Below are positions 1 through 12,571 of a DNA stretch of 64,000 nucleotides, in pieces (within the stretch, counting starts at the first letter, position 1; the number at the start of each line of letters is the position of its first letter). Both the position numbers and the translations under genes were made by a program. Location of the stretch: assembly GCA_940337035.1 (NCBI GenBank), contig CALNHX010002964.1, positions 1 through 64,000 on the forward strand, read 5' to 3'. Origin of the DNA: Agriotes lineatus. Lineage: Eukaryota; Arthropoda; Insecta; Coleoptera; Elateridae. The notes beneath the pieces are model-generated. The model had not been told where the DNA came from. It saw only the letters and a list, made by a program, of their open reading frames with translations, and did not search any database.

Positions 1-1320
1 TATTACAACCCGTAAAAACTAAACAAAAAAAAGTGAAACTAATGTAATTTTTCCAAACCTAAAAATTAAGATTTTTATTTTTCTCAACAAAACCTACAGT
101 TAACCCTGTGTACAGAACTTTTCGTAAAATTTATCAGCATAAAAAAATGGAACTAAAATAACTCCAAAATTAAAATTTAATGAAAAATTAGTCATGCCTT
201 CAGTAATTGAAATCATACAATAATCAATTTAAAACAAGCGTAATTAATATTTTAAATAAAATACAAGAAATTAATATTTATAATCTTTAATCTTATAAAA
301 ATAAAAATTATGAACTCAACAACAATCAGTCTATCAGATTTAACAACTTGAATATAAAAACTTCAAACATTAAAAGTATTTTAGATAATTAATTTAAATA
401 ACAATTTAAAAAAGCAATTTAAGACTAGACCATTTAAACGAAGACAAAAAAAACTCTTGACTAATTTATGTTTTCAACACAGAGATGTATTTTACTCTCC
501 CGAAATACCTTCATCCGTTACGAAACTGACAATAAAAATCAACTCATAAGATTTAGTAATTCAAACATAAATTTGTAAAATATTTAGATTATATAGCTAC
601 CTACTACTTTAGAAGGAATAAAATCAGATTCATTTAAAAATTCAACAATCAAAATTTCCCAGCACCTAAAAATCGAAATAAAACCATTTTTAACCAAATA
701 GTCTATTATAGAAAATTTATCAAAGACTTTTCCAAAATAACTAAATTTTTAACCGTGTGTTTAAAGAAAAAATAAGATTGTTCACACCCTTGAATTTTTG
801 AAAAACTTTAAGTATTGCAAATAAATTCTAATAAATAAATCAGTAACTTTAAGTATCAAAAGTATTTTAAAAAAATAACATCTTAAGAAAAAACTTAAGA
901 CTAAAATCATTTAAATCAGAAAAAACTCAAATAAAAATTATACTTAACAAACAAACAAGACCTAAGCTTGTATTAATCTAGTATTTACAATTTTAATAAT
1001 CACAATATTTCTCGCGTTAAAACTAAAATGTTCACAGCAACATACCTTTATAATTGATATTGCTAAAGGAAAACAAAGAAAAACCTTTACAATTTAAAAT
1101 TAAATTCAAATTCAGAAAAGTCAAACATTTCAATTAAATGAAAAAGCATTTGTTAAAACAAACCTCAGAAGTAAAGATTAAATTTAAAATTAAATTCAAA
1201 TCCAGAAAATCAAACATTTCAATTAAATAAAAAATATTTGTTAAAACAAATTTCAAAAGTAAAGTTGAAATTCAAAATTAAATCTATTTTTTTTTTAAAA
1301 GAAAATATAAAACACCCTGA
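1..1320. other. A-rich non-coding stretch upstream of env, probably part of the same retroelement
   Basis: No long reading frame is visible. The + strand is very A-rich, like the env gene that follows, which suggests that both belong to one LTR element whose gag and pol would lie left of the window edge. The right part holds a tandem repeat (1091-1285). I see no recognisable pol motif here, so this is either a long non-coding segment between pol and env or decayed sequence. Confidence 0.4.
1091..1285. repeat. Tandem repeat, about 90-bp period, two copies and a partial third
   Basis: The block beginning AATTTAAAATTAAATTCAAA at 1091 recurs at 1181 with few differences (both contain TCAAACATTTCAATTAAAT and TTTGTTAAAACAAA). 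A third partial start lies at about 1266. It sits just upstream of the env splice-acceptor-like site. Confidence 0.8.
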
Positions 1321-1340
1321 CTAAAAGGAATTATTGCTCT

Positions 1341-1352
1341 CCCTTTTTTCAG
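1341..1352 (+). promoter_or_regulatory. Putative 3' splice site for the env subgenomic RNA
   Basis: A pyrimidine run ending in CAG (CCCTTTTTTCAG) directly precedes the open env frame. Insect errantiviruses express env from a spliced RNA in which the 5' exon supplies the start. Here the frame is open from 1321 but has no ATG before a hydrophobic signal-like segment. The acceptor call is inference from position and sequence. Confidence 0.5.
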
Positions 1353-3117
1353 GATTACTACCATCTTCATCGCCTGTACCCTGCTGACTCAATCACCAGT
1401 CATACAGAGCGACATTATTATTAAGAATTTAAAAGATAATCCCGGATTATATCCCTTAAACTTAGGAAACGTAGTGCTTAAACAAAGCGAATGGACGCTT
1501 ATTAGAAATATAGACTATACCCCTATATTTGTTAATTATGACACACTTACAATTAATTTAATGAAAATAATACCGTTACTTGAAAATAAAAGTTACGTTA
1601 TTGAATATACAAAATTTAAAAGAATTGACGATGTTATTATCAATCATAACAATTTACTCATACTATTAAAACAATATCTTGAAAAAGCAGATAAACTCTT
1701 AAGTCAATTATTTCCTGATGTTAAACACAAAATTAATAAGAGAGGAATTTTCGACGGACTTGGATCCGCCTTCAAATTTTTAACTGGAAACCTCGACGCC
1801 AACGATGGAGTCAGATACGAATCTATGATTACTAAATTACAAGAAAGCAATAAAATTCAAAATGACATTATATTAGAGCAAACTAAAATTTTAAATGATA
1901 CCATCTCAGTAATCAATGATATAGCAAAGAGTCAAGAATTATTAGACAGAAATATAAATAAAATAATTTTACAAAATGAGGAATTAGGCAAAAATCTCGC
2001 TACATACTCCTTAAAAACAGTCTTGCTAGAAGCAATTCAATTTTTACAACTACTTATTAACACTTGTTTGGAACTAGAAAATGCATTAACTTTTGCCCAA
2101 AATCAACAGATGCATATGTCATTAATTGATAATGACGATTTAATTGAAAATCTAAATGAAATTTCGACGTATCTCAATAGCATATCAGAAAAAGCTTTAA
2201 CTATTCCATATCCTGCAGAGTTACAGTATTTACATTTATACGAGTCAATTATCATTACAAAAGTTTATCAAGTTAAAAACAGAATTACATTTATATTCAA
2301 AATACCTCTTACTTCCAAAACTAACAATTATCAAATGATACAATTAATACCATTTCCGATTTTTATCCAAAATTATCAATTTCGTATGATTATACCTACT
2401 TATAGTACTTTATTATTTAACGTTAAAAACAGCATTCCCATTGAAATAAGTCATTGTAAACTTATAACTTTAGACACCTACTTTTGTAATCAAAATAACT
2501 ACTTTGAAATCCCCAACGACAAATTGTGCGAAACACAACTTCTGTCATTTAATAAAAATAAAACATGTATCCCTTATTTATTCAATTTAACACAGATCAA
2601 AATATCACAAATAAATCCTGCGACATGGTTAATATCTTCCCCATCTGAAGCAATATTGGACGTCAAATGTAAAAATCAGAATTTTAGAAAAGGAATATCT
2701 GGCACTAACCTCTTACACCTCAGTTCAGACTGTCTTGTTTCAATAAATCAAAAACACATGTTATTCACCGCAAAAAGAACCTCAAATGAAATTGTTAATT
2801 TAAAAATTTCAAACATTGACCGCTTAATAATTCCTGAATCAAACCACATAAATGTTTCAAAGATTGACTTGATACCTCTTGACACCCAGAAATTGGTTGA
2901 GGACCGAATTAAGCTTAATAAATATGAGAATTTGTTAAAACCTGTTAATTATATTAAATCTGATAATTTAAGTGTGTCTGCAATTATATTTACTCTGTGT
3001 ACTATTCTTATGTTAATAATTTTTATATTGTATTTGTATTATAATAGAAACACAATGAAGATTAAACTTATTAGATTTTTAAATAAAGATTTTGAACCAG
3101 TTAACGTAAATGCATAA
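1353..3117 (+). CDS. env: Errantivirus-type envelope fusion protein (Env), 3' exon
   Basis: This is an uninterrupted frame of about 588 codons ending in TAA at 3117. It begins at the putative splice acceptor rather than an ATG. The first GTG is at 1474, but that would cut off the signal-like stretch at about 1354-1410, which is rich in I, F, A and L. A dibasic KR site at 1738-1743 is followed by a glycine-rich segment with the motif GIFDGLGS and then TGNLDANDG (about residues 130-155), the hallmark of insect errantivirus Env proteins related to baculovirus F proteins. A long coiled-coil-like, Asn/Gln/Leu-rich region follows. Near the C terminus is one transmembrane segment (about 2970-3040) and a short basic tail. 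Known role of the family: a membrane glycoprotein that mediates fusion. The residue before the dibasic pair does not fit a strong furin site, so cleavage is uncertain. No frameshift or stop is seen. gag and pol are outside the window. Confidence 0.85.
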
Positions 3118-3195
3118 GTTTAATTTTCTTTTCTCTTTGTAAGTTCAATGGAGGCATATTTGAATACCACCCATTGAACATTTTATCGGCGGACG

Positions 3196-3540
3196 TGTTA
3201 TGTTATGACTAGACAATGGCCCCCTGTGTAAAACTGCAAGCTTGCAACCTTGAACGATAAATAGCTTCTTTGTATGAATTGCAAGTCTGCAACCTTGAAC
3301 GCACGTGGCTTCCTGTCTCGCGCTCCCTTTTAGAGATAACGCTTATCTTAGTTGATTAGACATAGTATATATACAAGTAGCTTGCACCTCTAAGATAAGT
3401 TCCAGTTAGTTCATAGCTAGATGTAAGAAATTGTCTGGCAGCTAATCTGTGTGCTTCCAATGTTATATTTCATTGTAAAATAAAAATAAACGTTTTTTAA
3501 AAAGTCGTTTCGGCGGCCTTTTAATAAAACTTGTGTTATT
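3196..3540 (+). repeat. Probable 3' LTR of the env-bearing element (ends approximate)
   Basis: The stretch lies directly after env. It has a TATA-like AGTATATATACA at about 3364, a polyadenylation-like AAAATAAAAATAAA at about 3477, and GC-richer flanks with direct repeats. Both ends are guesses: no second LTR copy is in the window to compare, and a purine tract at about 3150 (AATGGAGGC) could instead mark the start. Confidence 0.4.
3228..3305. repeat. Direct repeat within the putative LTR
   Basis: Two copies of about 40 bp share TGCAAG, then CTGCAACCTTGAACG or CTTGCAACCTTGAACG, then a GGCTTC or AGCTTC end. Repeats of this kind are often found in LTR U3 promoter regions, which supports the LTR call weakly. 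Confidence 0.6.
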
Positions 3541-6069
3541 GACCTAATCGATAAAATAGCTATTATTATGGGTTGCTAGAGTCACTTAGAATCACAAGAT
3601 TTATGACGTCGTAATTGTACCCCTGTAATTACATGAAAGAAAATTGTACGTAATTTTGTAGTTAAAAATTAATGTTTTCGAAATGTGTGGTTGCCAAAGT
3701 TAAACCTTACTGACATTTGATGTTAGCATTGACGTTTGTTTGACTTTTTAAGTATCGTACGCATCTATTAAAGCTAGGCAACCTTTTAATTCACAAATAA
3801 AAAGGCGAAAAAAGCAACCACAAAATTAATCGACACAGGTGTTTTGGTAAATTCTAAGTTATGTTACCTTTATTCATATGCGAAACTTAATAACATTTGT
3901 ATGTATTTAAACAAAGTAAACAACGTACTTAGAAGTAGAGTATAAGTATATTGAATACAAAAATGACTAGATAAGTAATTACACACACTTCTGTACTTTT
4001 ATCTAACAGTTAATAGACCATGATCTTGTCCAGAGTTTGCAATAGTTCCTTTCTAGAAGATCCATGTCCCGTCCAAAAAACAGACTTTATTCAACCCTCT
4101 GGTTTTATACATAAAATAAGCCGAGATTATACAACTACTCGCAGTTCAAGCGTCACTTGCCCTTTTAAATGGGGCAACTTTAAGGTTGGAGAAGTTCCGT
4201 GTTACGCACGACATAAATTTTAGAGGGCGGTCGGTGCATCAAAATGCTTGAAAATGATATATCCTTGTTTGGTTGCATAGCTACGTAATATCATTGAATC
4301 ACAAAAGATGTTGAAAGGCGAATGGTATTTGTTGCAGCATTTATGCAGTATTATTCCAAAACGCCCACGCCTTCCTTGAAGTCACTGTCATCTTTCCTTT
4401 TCATGTTATTCGCCCAGTTTTCTAATATTTTCTTCCATTTCTTAACAAGCTGTTTTATTTTAATTTGTAGTTCCTGTTCTTGCAAACAACCTCGAATTTG
4501 TCCCAAATTTACTTTTTGATTTTTAGGCTACTTTTAGGCGTCACATCTTCAACGTTTTATCAAACTCCTTCAAACGAAGTATTTCCAAAATCCATTTTTG
4601 CCAAAGTAAAAAATTTTAAACTTGACAAACAATTTGTGTCATAACTGTAATCAAGACGCTGTTCATAGATAGCTAAGTAAATTCTTGACGAATTTCTAAT
4701 GATATTACCACATCTATGTTATCATGGAAATATACCAACGTACCCGGATATATAGTAAATATACAAGTTTACCCGCTAATATTTAAAATTTGATTGGTCA
4801 GAAAAATGCATTCTATTCTATATAATCATAAAAATGTGGCACTATTAAGTACGTAGTCAGTTATTGTATGCTAATAATTACATAAATGTTATAAGCCAGC
4901 TGCACCCTTTGGATGTAACTATAGAGGTATGGTTTACTTAGCTTACCGGTTGGAAAATAGTAATGAAGTTATTTCCGAACAAGTAATAATGTGATTTGTG
5001 ACCTGTTGTCGCCAAAAGTGATAATATAGCGGCATTGCTTTTATCAAAAATTTGGGGAACTTATTAATTTATTTATTGGATGCAAAGAGTTCAACATATA
5101 TCTTCAGGTAATACACAACCTAAGTCGTAACTGTGAATGAAATCACACGCTAATCGGTTTATTATACTAATGTAATAATAAAATAGTTGTACTAGCACGT
5201 AATAAAATTAACTAGGTGTAACCACTAACACGTATAAGAATGCCCCTACAATATTGCAGATAATTCCTAAAACTTTCACAAAGTAATAACGTTAACTGCA
5301 TTCTCGTTAAATTTAGTGTCACTTTTATTGGTGGTTACTAATTTATGCATCAGTTATTTACTGTGGACGTTATAAAACGAAAATAAAAGTAAAAGTGATA
5401 CCAAACTCCAGCTGTTTACAAACCGTGTTAGGAAAGGTCGTAGTACATTTTAGAATATTAAGTTGAATATATAAACTATATATAAACTAAATAGCCGTAC
5501 AATTATGCATTTTAAAACAATTTCAATGTTTACGCCCTCCACTTCCTTGAAAATGAGGGGCACTAACTAAAATAGAGAACTGTATGGTATCCGAATCTTC
5601 TGGAGAAATTCTATTATGTCTTTACTGTTAACGATGTACATTTTAAAAATATTTTGATCCACCATGGTCGACTCGTATGGGAGGGGCGATACCAACTCAC
5701 ATTTGTATAGGTATTGAGCGTCTTATATTCTTCTTCACAATTTCATTGGATATGATTTTACCTATTTTACATATTTTAATTTTAAAATTCTGACCATTAC
5801 TTTCGAAGTTTGATTTCTTTAAATGGCACCGGCCTATTTAAAAAATCGCAGCAGCCTTGCTTTTAAGAATTCAAAAAATTAAGCTGTACCCTATTAACCA
5901 AGAGTCTAGAATTTTTGATGACACAAACAGAAGTCGATTTCAATTATAAAGGGGGATTTTTTTTATTTTGATGAGAATTGAAAGGACCCATTTTTTTCAG
6001 TGAATTTCTTCTTAACGCTAAGTCGTTTCGACAATTGATGGAACGATTTGAGTAACTGGAAAAGAGTAT
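3541..6069. other. AT-rich stretch, nothing recognised
   Basis: Only short frames (under 70 codons) in random order are present, with no domain motif, no inverted repeat over about 30 bp and no RNA gene that I can see. Confidence 0.4.
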
Positions 6070-6740
6070 TAAACAAAGTAAACCATTATGAATCATCCCA
6101 TTCTAATTGAAGAGAATGAACTCGGCATTGTTCTCAATCTTAAACAATTTCACACTTGTGTGTGCAACAAATTACTGTTGCCACTGACGTAAGTAAGGAT
6201 TCGGCGAATCGCATCATACGGAATCACAAATTCTATCAATGCTATATAAAACTAAAATTTGGAAAACAAATGCATTTTTACCAAATTATTATGGAAAATG
6301 TTGATAAAAATTCAAATTTTCTAAATAACGTTTTATTCAACGAAGGAGCAACCTTTAAGAACAACGGTGTAATCGATCATTCTTGAGAAAATGGGTGTCC
6401 TCAATCAGCATTATATAGCATTAATATGCTACGGAATATCTACACTAGATAGGACAGTATTTTTTCAAAAATCTTCTAAGGAGTGAAAGGTATTTTAATA
6501 ACCCAAAAAATGACTTATTTACTTTGATTTACCCCTGCTATTGAAAATAGTTAACCTTCAAAGACACCTGTACTTATGATACCAACATGACGGTGCAGTA
6601 CTACATTTTTATAGAAGGGTGCAAATTATCTTCACTACTCTGCTCACTTGGTATAGAGTTGTTACAGGACATGATTAGTAAAAATCAAGGAAAATAAAAA
6701 AGCAGTCAAACGGTATACAAATGAGTTATGACTCTTTGTA
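6070..6740 (+). pseudogene. Decayed Tc1/mariner-type DDE transposase, copy 1
   Basis: Reading across frames on + gives a helix-turn-helix-like VSKDSANRIIRNHKF (about 6185-6235), then LFNEGATFKNNG (about 6331-6368), the region of the first catalytic acidic residue (here N-E, so the usual D is lost), and after further frameshifts QHDGAVLHFYRRVQ (about 6584-6625), the second catalytic D block. The third catalytic block was not found. This order is typical of a Tc1/mariner-like transposase family common in insects. Several stops and frameshifts make it non-functional. No terminal repeats were identified. Confidence 0.6.
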
Positions 6741-6857
6741 GTCCTCAAAAACCAAAAATTCCTGTATAATCAAATCGACTTTTGTCCATGCCAACACAAA
6801 TTAGAAATTCTTCTTTTTTATGATTTTTTAATAGCAAGGCAACTCTCGAATTTTTCT

Positions 6858-7531
6858 CTAAATCCTCCGCTTTAACTTGTGTTCATTTTCGGCTTGCCAT
6901 CTTCCATCATATACTTTTCTAGCCAAAAATTCCCAAAAATCTTCGATTAGACGAACCTGTGGTAAATTAAAGGGATTGTGATTCGTGACTACAAATAGTA
7001 GGTATGTTGTGAGTTCTGAGTTTCGCTGGCATAATGGCGAAACGCTAAATTGGGCCAAAACATTATTTCGTCTTCAGCGTGATGCTCATGAATAAAATAG
7101 CCAATTTAGTTGAACAATTTTGAATATACCGTCGACCCTCATCCGAACCACATAATAATTGGAAATGCCCTAATTGGAAATCGTATACCAAAAATTGTGT
7201 CAGCAAATTTGGCTTTTCCTGATATTTGACATTGTTTGGACAATCTTCGATGTTGGCAGTATAAAAAATCATCGTCTCCTTTTAGTTCAGAATTACCCAG
7301 GGTAAAATACTTTTCCTGGTCAATTATGATAATTTTGTTGTTTAGAAACTTGATGCGCCTTAGGCATGGCAGCATTCTGACATTCGGGCCAACTGGTTTG
7401 CAGTGAATTTTGGGCATTTCTTTCATTTGAACAATATATGCCTTGGCCATCCATTCCTTCAAGTAAAATTTAGGCACTTCTTCTCTATTTAAATGACATT
7501 TTGTCGTAACTCTCTTCTTCTTGTTTCTCAT
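6858..7531 (-). pseudogene. Decayed Tc1-type DDE transposase, copy 2 (minus strand)
   Basis: The minus strand carries, in order, IDQEKYFTLGNSELKGDDDF (start of the DDE core with the first D, about 7325-7265), a DNVKY or NNVKY block, and, after two frameshifts, LPQVRLIEDFWEFLARKVY with the third acidic residue (about 6985-6910) followed by a basic KRRI end. Three overlapping frames must be combined, so it is a pseudogene. It differs from the + strand fragment at 6070 and is a separate lineage. It directly abuts the end of the RTE-type LINE. Confidence 0.65.
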
Positions 7532-7534
7532 TCT

Positions 7535-8995
7535 CGGTCTTTCTTCATCTACCGTTCAGTATAGATATCCCCTAGATTTTACAAAAATGTCCTATTTTGA
7601 GCTGTTTGGTGCCATGTATTTCCAGCGATTTTTTGACGTCATCAATCCACCTCTCTTCTTTTTGTTGTTCTTGGTCGCCATCTCGTAATGCGACTCACCC
7701 ATTCACTTGATGTGTTGCGAGCGACATATGAAACGCAGTTCCATTTCAACTACGTGATCCTTTGTGCGACATCGGTAGCGTTTGTGCGTCGTCTAATTTC
7801 TGTATTCCTGATTCGGTATCTTAGGCTTATACCAATCGTAGCTCTTTCCATGGCACGTTGTGTTCTTTCCAATTTTGTAGCTCTTTTTAGCGTAACTGCC
7901 ATCGTCTGGGAGCCATAGGTCATCACTGGCAAAATTCAACTGCTCCATACCTTTGCTCTTAAACTAATCGTTACCTACTTGTTTCTAAGAACCCAACTCA
8001 GATTTCCAAAGGCCGTTCAACCTAGTTTTACCCTTCTCGTAATTTTGACAGCTTGATTAAACTCAGTTTAATTAAGTGGCCAAGGTGTACATACTTATCG
8101 CCATTTTTACTATATTATGGTTGTTTACATAGATTTGTCTTTGTGAATGGACGATTACTTTTGTTTTATTAAAATTCATTTGGTCTGCGAGGCTGCATTT
8201 AGCTCCAATAGCATTTGTTGCAATTGCTCTTCGTCTCTACTGATGATAACTATATCATCTGTAGATCGCAGGTGATTCAGGTAAGCACCATCGATATTGA
8301 TTCCCCTTTTTTTCCATGACATTTTAAACACGCTCTCTAAGGCGAGCGTAAAAAGCTTGGGAAAGATAGTATCCCCTTGTCTGACACCTCTTTCGATAGG
8401 TATTTACATTCTCGTTGACATCGATGTGTATAGTGGCGTTTTTGTAGATGACTTTCAAGAGTGTTATATACCGGGAATCTATTCTGCCGTCATTTAGTCC
8501 TGTAAATATTGACCAGAACTTTATTGTGCGGAAAGCTTTTCGGATGTCGACAAATCCCATATGTAGTGGCATATTATATTCTTCGCATTTCTCAATCAGT
8601 GTTCGTATTGTTTCAAGATAGTCAATGGTGCCGTATCCTTTTCTGAAAGTCAAGTTTTGTTTGCCAGGTGATTTGTTATAATTTTCGTCAGTACCTTATA
8701 TAAATGTGATAATAAGGTGATTGCTCTGTGATTTTCTACATCTATGGCGCCTTCCTTCTTGGACAACAATATTACTTCCGCTTTTTTCCAGCTTGCTGGT
8801 ATTTTTCCTTCATATAGTCACCAGTTTAGAAAGAGCTGTACAGCCTTGATCAAAGAGTTACCACCTATCTTTAATTAACATTTCTGTAATTATACCGTCT
8901 TCTCCAGGTTATCTACCGTTTTTCATCTGGTTTTGGGCTGCATGCATATGTTTCCTCTTGTATAATTTCTGTAATTTCCTTAGAGTTGGCATTTT
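7535..8995 (-). pseudogene. RTE-type non-LTR retrotransposon, reverse transcriptase fragment
   Basis: On the minus strand, reading from about 8995 down, I see PGEDGIITEML (about 8915), then FRKGYGTIDYLETIRTLIEK (8650), FVDIRKAFRTI (RT block with the first Asp), a degraded RQGD block, STDDIVIISRDEEQL (about 8255, the F/YADD active-site block with altered preceding residues) and the C-terminal LPVMTYGSQT and QRAMERATIGISLR blocks (about 7930-7820). This is the domain order of the RT of RTE-like elements. Many stops and frameshifts are present. The endonuclease was not seen. The 3' end meets the Tc1-type transposase at about 7535. Confidence 0.7.
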
Positions 8996-9230
8996 GTAAG
9001 ATATATTGTTTCGTTTATATTTATATTCGAATTGGTCACTTCTTATTACTATGATGCCTTCTCCATTTTTTATTCGGTGACATAACTAATTTCCAAAATT
9101 CAGCTGTCATTAAAAATACATAATACTGCGGTAGCCTTGTTTCCAACGCCAGCTTTGTTATTTATGATTAATATCAAAGTGCTGAAATTTGTGTCAAAAC
9201 GTATGGGACATGCACTACCACGAGCAAAGA

Positions 9231-12200
9231 TTATATAAGTAAGTAAACAAATTTATAATATACTCGAACAATAATATTACTGCTGCCATTTAGGCCCATA
9301 GCTTGGTTATTTCTTTCCATCTCTTTCGATCTTGGGTCTTGTTTTTCCAGTATATTATGTTTTTCGCCTCTAAATCTTCCTCCACTGCCTGTATCCATCT
9401 TTTCCTTGGTCTGCCTTGCTTTCATGTTCCTTGTGGGGTTTTCCGTATCATTATTTTTGTTACTCTATCTCCTGCTTGTCTTTCCATATGTCCCAGCCAG
9501 CGCAATCTTTGGGCTTTTATAAACTGCGTGACATCTGGTTCTCCGTATAGTCCGGCTAGTTCCTCATTGGTTCTCCTTTCCCAGCTCCCCTCTATTCGTT
9601 TTCTTCCATATATCCTTCTCAGTATCTTCCTTTCCCACCTTTCCACTTTTTGTTGCGTGTTTTTGTTTAAAACCCATGTTTCGCATGCATATGTCAGGGT
9701 GGGACGCACTACTGTTTTATACACTCTTAGCTTCGTGGTGATTGCCACTTCTTTGGATCTTAGGATTTCACTTAATGCACCCGCATACCTTTCACTTTTT
9801 ATTATTCTCGAATTCACTTATGCGTAGTTATTAAAACCCCAAGAAATATAAAGCTGCTCACTTTTTGTATACGGATCTTTCTACCGCCTTTTAGTTGTAG
9901 CTCCACATACACATCCTCTTGCTCGAGCAGCGGAGCTGCTTCCACTATCATTAGCTTTGGTTTTTCTTGGTTGATCTGTAGGCCCATTCTTCTAGCAGCT
10001 TCTTCCAGATTAGCAAATACTCTTTGTAGCTCTCTTTGCGTCCGGGCTATCAGTGTGATATCGTCGACATAGGCCAAGCACTGGTGTCCTTTATTCATTA
10101 GGGTTCCTGTCCTGTTTATTTTGCTGCTTCTTATTATCCTCTCCAGTACCAGATTGAATAATGCGGTCGATAGCGGATCTCCCTGCCTTAATCCTCTCTC
10201 CACTTTGAATTTTTGTGAGGTAGTTGCTCCAGCCCTGACCTTATTTTTTGTGCCCGTTGTTGTCGCTCGTACTAATCTTGTTAGCTTGTCAGGAATCTGC
10301 ATTTCTTGCAACACCTTGTACATCTGATGTCTATCTACCGTATCACAAGCTTGTTTAAAATCTATGAAAGCCACATATGCTAGTATTTTGTATTCGTAAC
10401 AGCTTATCAAAATTTGCTTTAGTGTGAAAATCTGGTCCATTACTGAGCGTCCTTTTCTGAATCCACATTGGTAGTCTCCTAGCTGGTCTTCTGCATATTT
10501 TTCCAGTTTTTATTTTACTGCTGTAGCTAAAATTTTATATGTTACGTCTAATAGTGCTATACCTCTATAATTACTGCACTCGGTTATGTCACCTTTCTTG
10601 TGTATGGGATTTAGTATTGCCAATTTCCAGGCTTCAGGTATGGATTCGTTGTCCCATGATTCTTTTATAAGCTCGTAAATTTTGTGTTGTAGCTTTTCGC
10701 CTCCATACTTGAGGAGTTCTGCCGTTATACCATTTTCCCCCGGGCTTTTGTTGTTTTTTAGATTAATTATTATATCTGCTATTTCTTCTCTTGTCGGTGG
10801 AGGTATCTCGTCTTCCTCTCTTACTCCATTTGTTGGTTCGTTTTCCTTTGTCTCCTCTTCCATTTCTTCTTGATTCTCTGTAGTTTGGTTCAGCACTCCT
10901 TCGAAATATTCTCTCCACCTCTCTGCCACCTCTTCCTCATCCGCAATCAGCTTTCCTGTCTTATCTTTGCAGTATATTGGTTTACTTTTACTTTGAGACT
11001 TCACCTTTCTTTTCTTTAACTCTTGGTAAAAGTTCCTGATTTCCCTGTTTTTATATCTTGCTTCTATTTCCCTTATTTCTTTTTCTTTCTGCGCTCGCTT
11101 TGCAGCTCTACAAGTTTGTTTTGTTTTTCTTCTTTGCTCCTCGTACCTTCTTCGGTCTTCTTCTTCTCCTGTTGCTAGCATTTTTTCTCTAAGCCTTTGT
11201 CTTTTCGTTAATTCGTCTCTACATTTTTCGTCGAACCATATTGTTTTCTTTTTTGCGGTTTGTTTTTCCAGCGTACTGTTAGCCGCCTCCGTTATTATTC
11301 TGTTCATTTTCTCCCAGCTGTTTTCTGCCATGTCTTCGTTTATATCCTCATTGTCGTACGTTTGCTCTATTAATTTTTGGTATTTGTCTCGCATTTCCAT
11401 GTTTTGTAGTCCTTCCATGTCAAGCCTTTTCGTTTGTTTCTTTTCTTTTTTGTCTATTATGGTAATATTTTCCCTCATTTTTATTATGACCAAAATATGG
11501 TCAGAGTCGGCGTCTGCCCCTCTGTAACTTGTGTTTGTTATGAATTTTGCATAGTGCTCCTGTATTAACATGTGGTCAATTTGGTTTGTTATGTTTTTTC
11601 CTGGGATAATCCACGTGCCTTTATGTATTTCTTTTCTTTTGAAATGCGTGCTCATTATTTTCATTTTCTTCTCTGCCGCGAAGCTTATTAGTCTTATGCC
11701 GTTGTCATTAGATTTTTCATGTTTGCTTTGCCTGCCGGTTGTGTCTGCATAGATTTCTTCATTGCCTACCTTGGCATTGCAGTCTCCTAGAACGATTTTG
11801 ATATCTTGTTTCGGGAGGGTTTCATATAACGGGTGTTCATAAACAGTCGTCATCCCAGTAGGTTTTGACTTCAGAAACGTATGTCTATTAAAATTGAGAA
11901 AAATGCGTTATGACAGTACTCAATGACGTTTCATTGTGTTGTACGAATTAATCAAAGACATAACATTTTGTTTTTTAAGGCAACTGGGATGACGACTGTT
12001 TATGAACACCCGTTAGATCGTCCAGCTGCTCGTAATACTCATCCTTCTGTTCATCGGTTTTCTCTTCAGTTGGTGCGTGGATATTTATCAAGTTTATATT
12101 TCTGTGTGTTCTTTTAACTGGTATATAACACATTCTTTCCGTTCTTGCCTTAAAATTCCTAACGGAATTTTTGAGCCTTCCACTTACTAAAAAACCCACT

Positions 12201-12571
12201 CCGTATCTTCTTGTCCTCCCTCCACTATTGAAGTATGTGTATCCATCTATATTTCTAATCTCATTTTCTTTTTGATGCGATTCCTGAATAGCTAATATGT
12301 CAATGTTATATCTCTTTGCTTCTCCTATTAAATTTTTTAGTGCTCCTTCCTCGTAAGTTCCTCTAACGTTCCATGTTGCTATTGTTACCTCCTTCTCTTT
12401 AGTTGCATTTTTACTTTTTTCATTTCCTGTTAACTTTGTCTTTTTCTTATTTTCTATTTCCGTGGTCCTTGTCCGCGCTTGGGTCGTCTTCATGTCCGTA
12501 TGCTTGGTTGGCGCTGCTAGTTTTTTGATATGTCGGTTCTTATCAGGCTTCCTCCTCCGTCTTGCGACCAT
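9231..12571 (-). pseudogene. LINE ORF2: AP-type endonuclease plus reverse transcriptase
   Basis: From 12571 downward: a basic N terminus; EEP endonuclease blocks ATWNVRG (about 12380), LAIQESH, then, beyond a MITE, IVLGDCNAKVG (about 11790) and DSDHILV (about 11500). The RT follows: NKSPGENGITAELLKYGG, then SNYRGIALLD (about 10570), QCGFRKGRS, FIDFKQACDTVDR, RGLRQGDPLS and AYVDDITLIAR (about 10060). After a frameshift come PTLTYACETWVLNK and RLRWLGHMERQ (about 9510), and after another a C-terminal tail near 9420-9290. A single in-frame TAA at 10510-10512 splits the RT, with the same frame continuing directly after it. The active-site box is YVDD. Known function: target-primed reverse transcription. 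Not functional as read. Confidence 0.8.
11829..12013. mobile_element. 185-bp MITE with 31-bp terminal inverted repeats, TA target duplication
   Basis: ACGGGTGTTCATAAACAGTC at the left is matched in reverse complement at the right end through at least 31 bp (11829-11859 against 11983-12013). TA flanks both ends (11827-11828, 12014-12015), as expected for Tc1/mariner-mobilised MITEs. Removing it and one TA joins the two halves of the LINE endonuclease frame, which shows that it is an insertion. It has no coding capacity. Confidence 0.9.

Noticed and set aside
4020..4519. Two small frames of 65-67 codons
   Set aside because: Length and composition are expected by chance in this stretch; no motif.
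9303..9827. 174-codon + strand frame
   Set aside because: It is the antisense shadow of the LINE RT C-terminal region on the minus strand.
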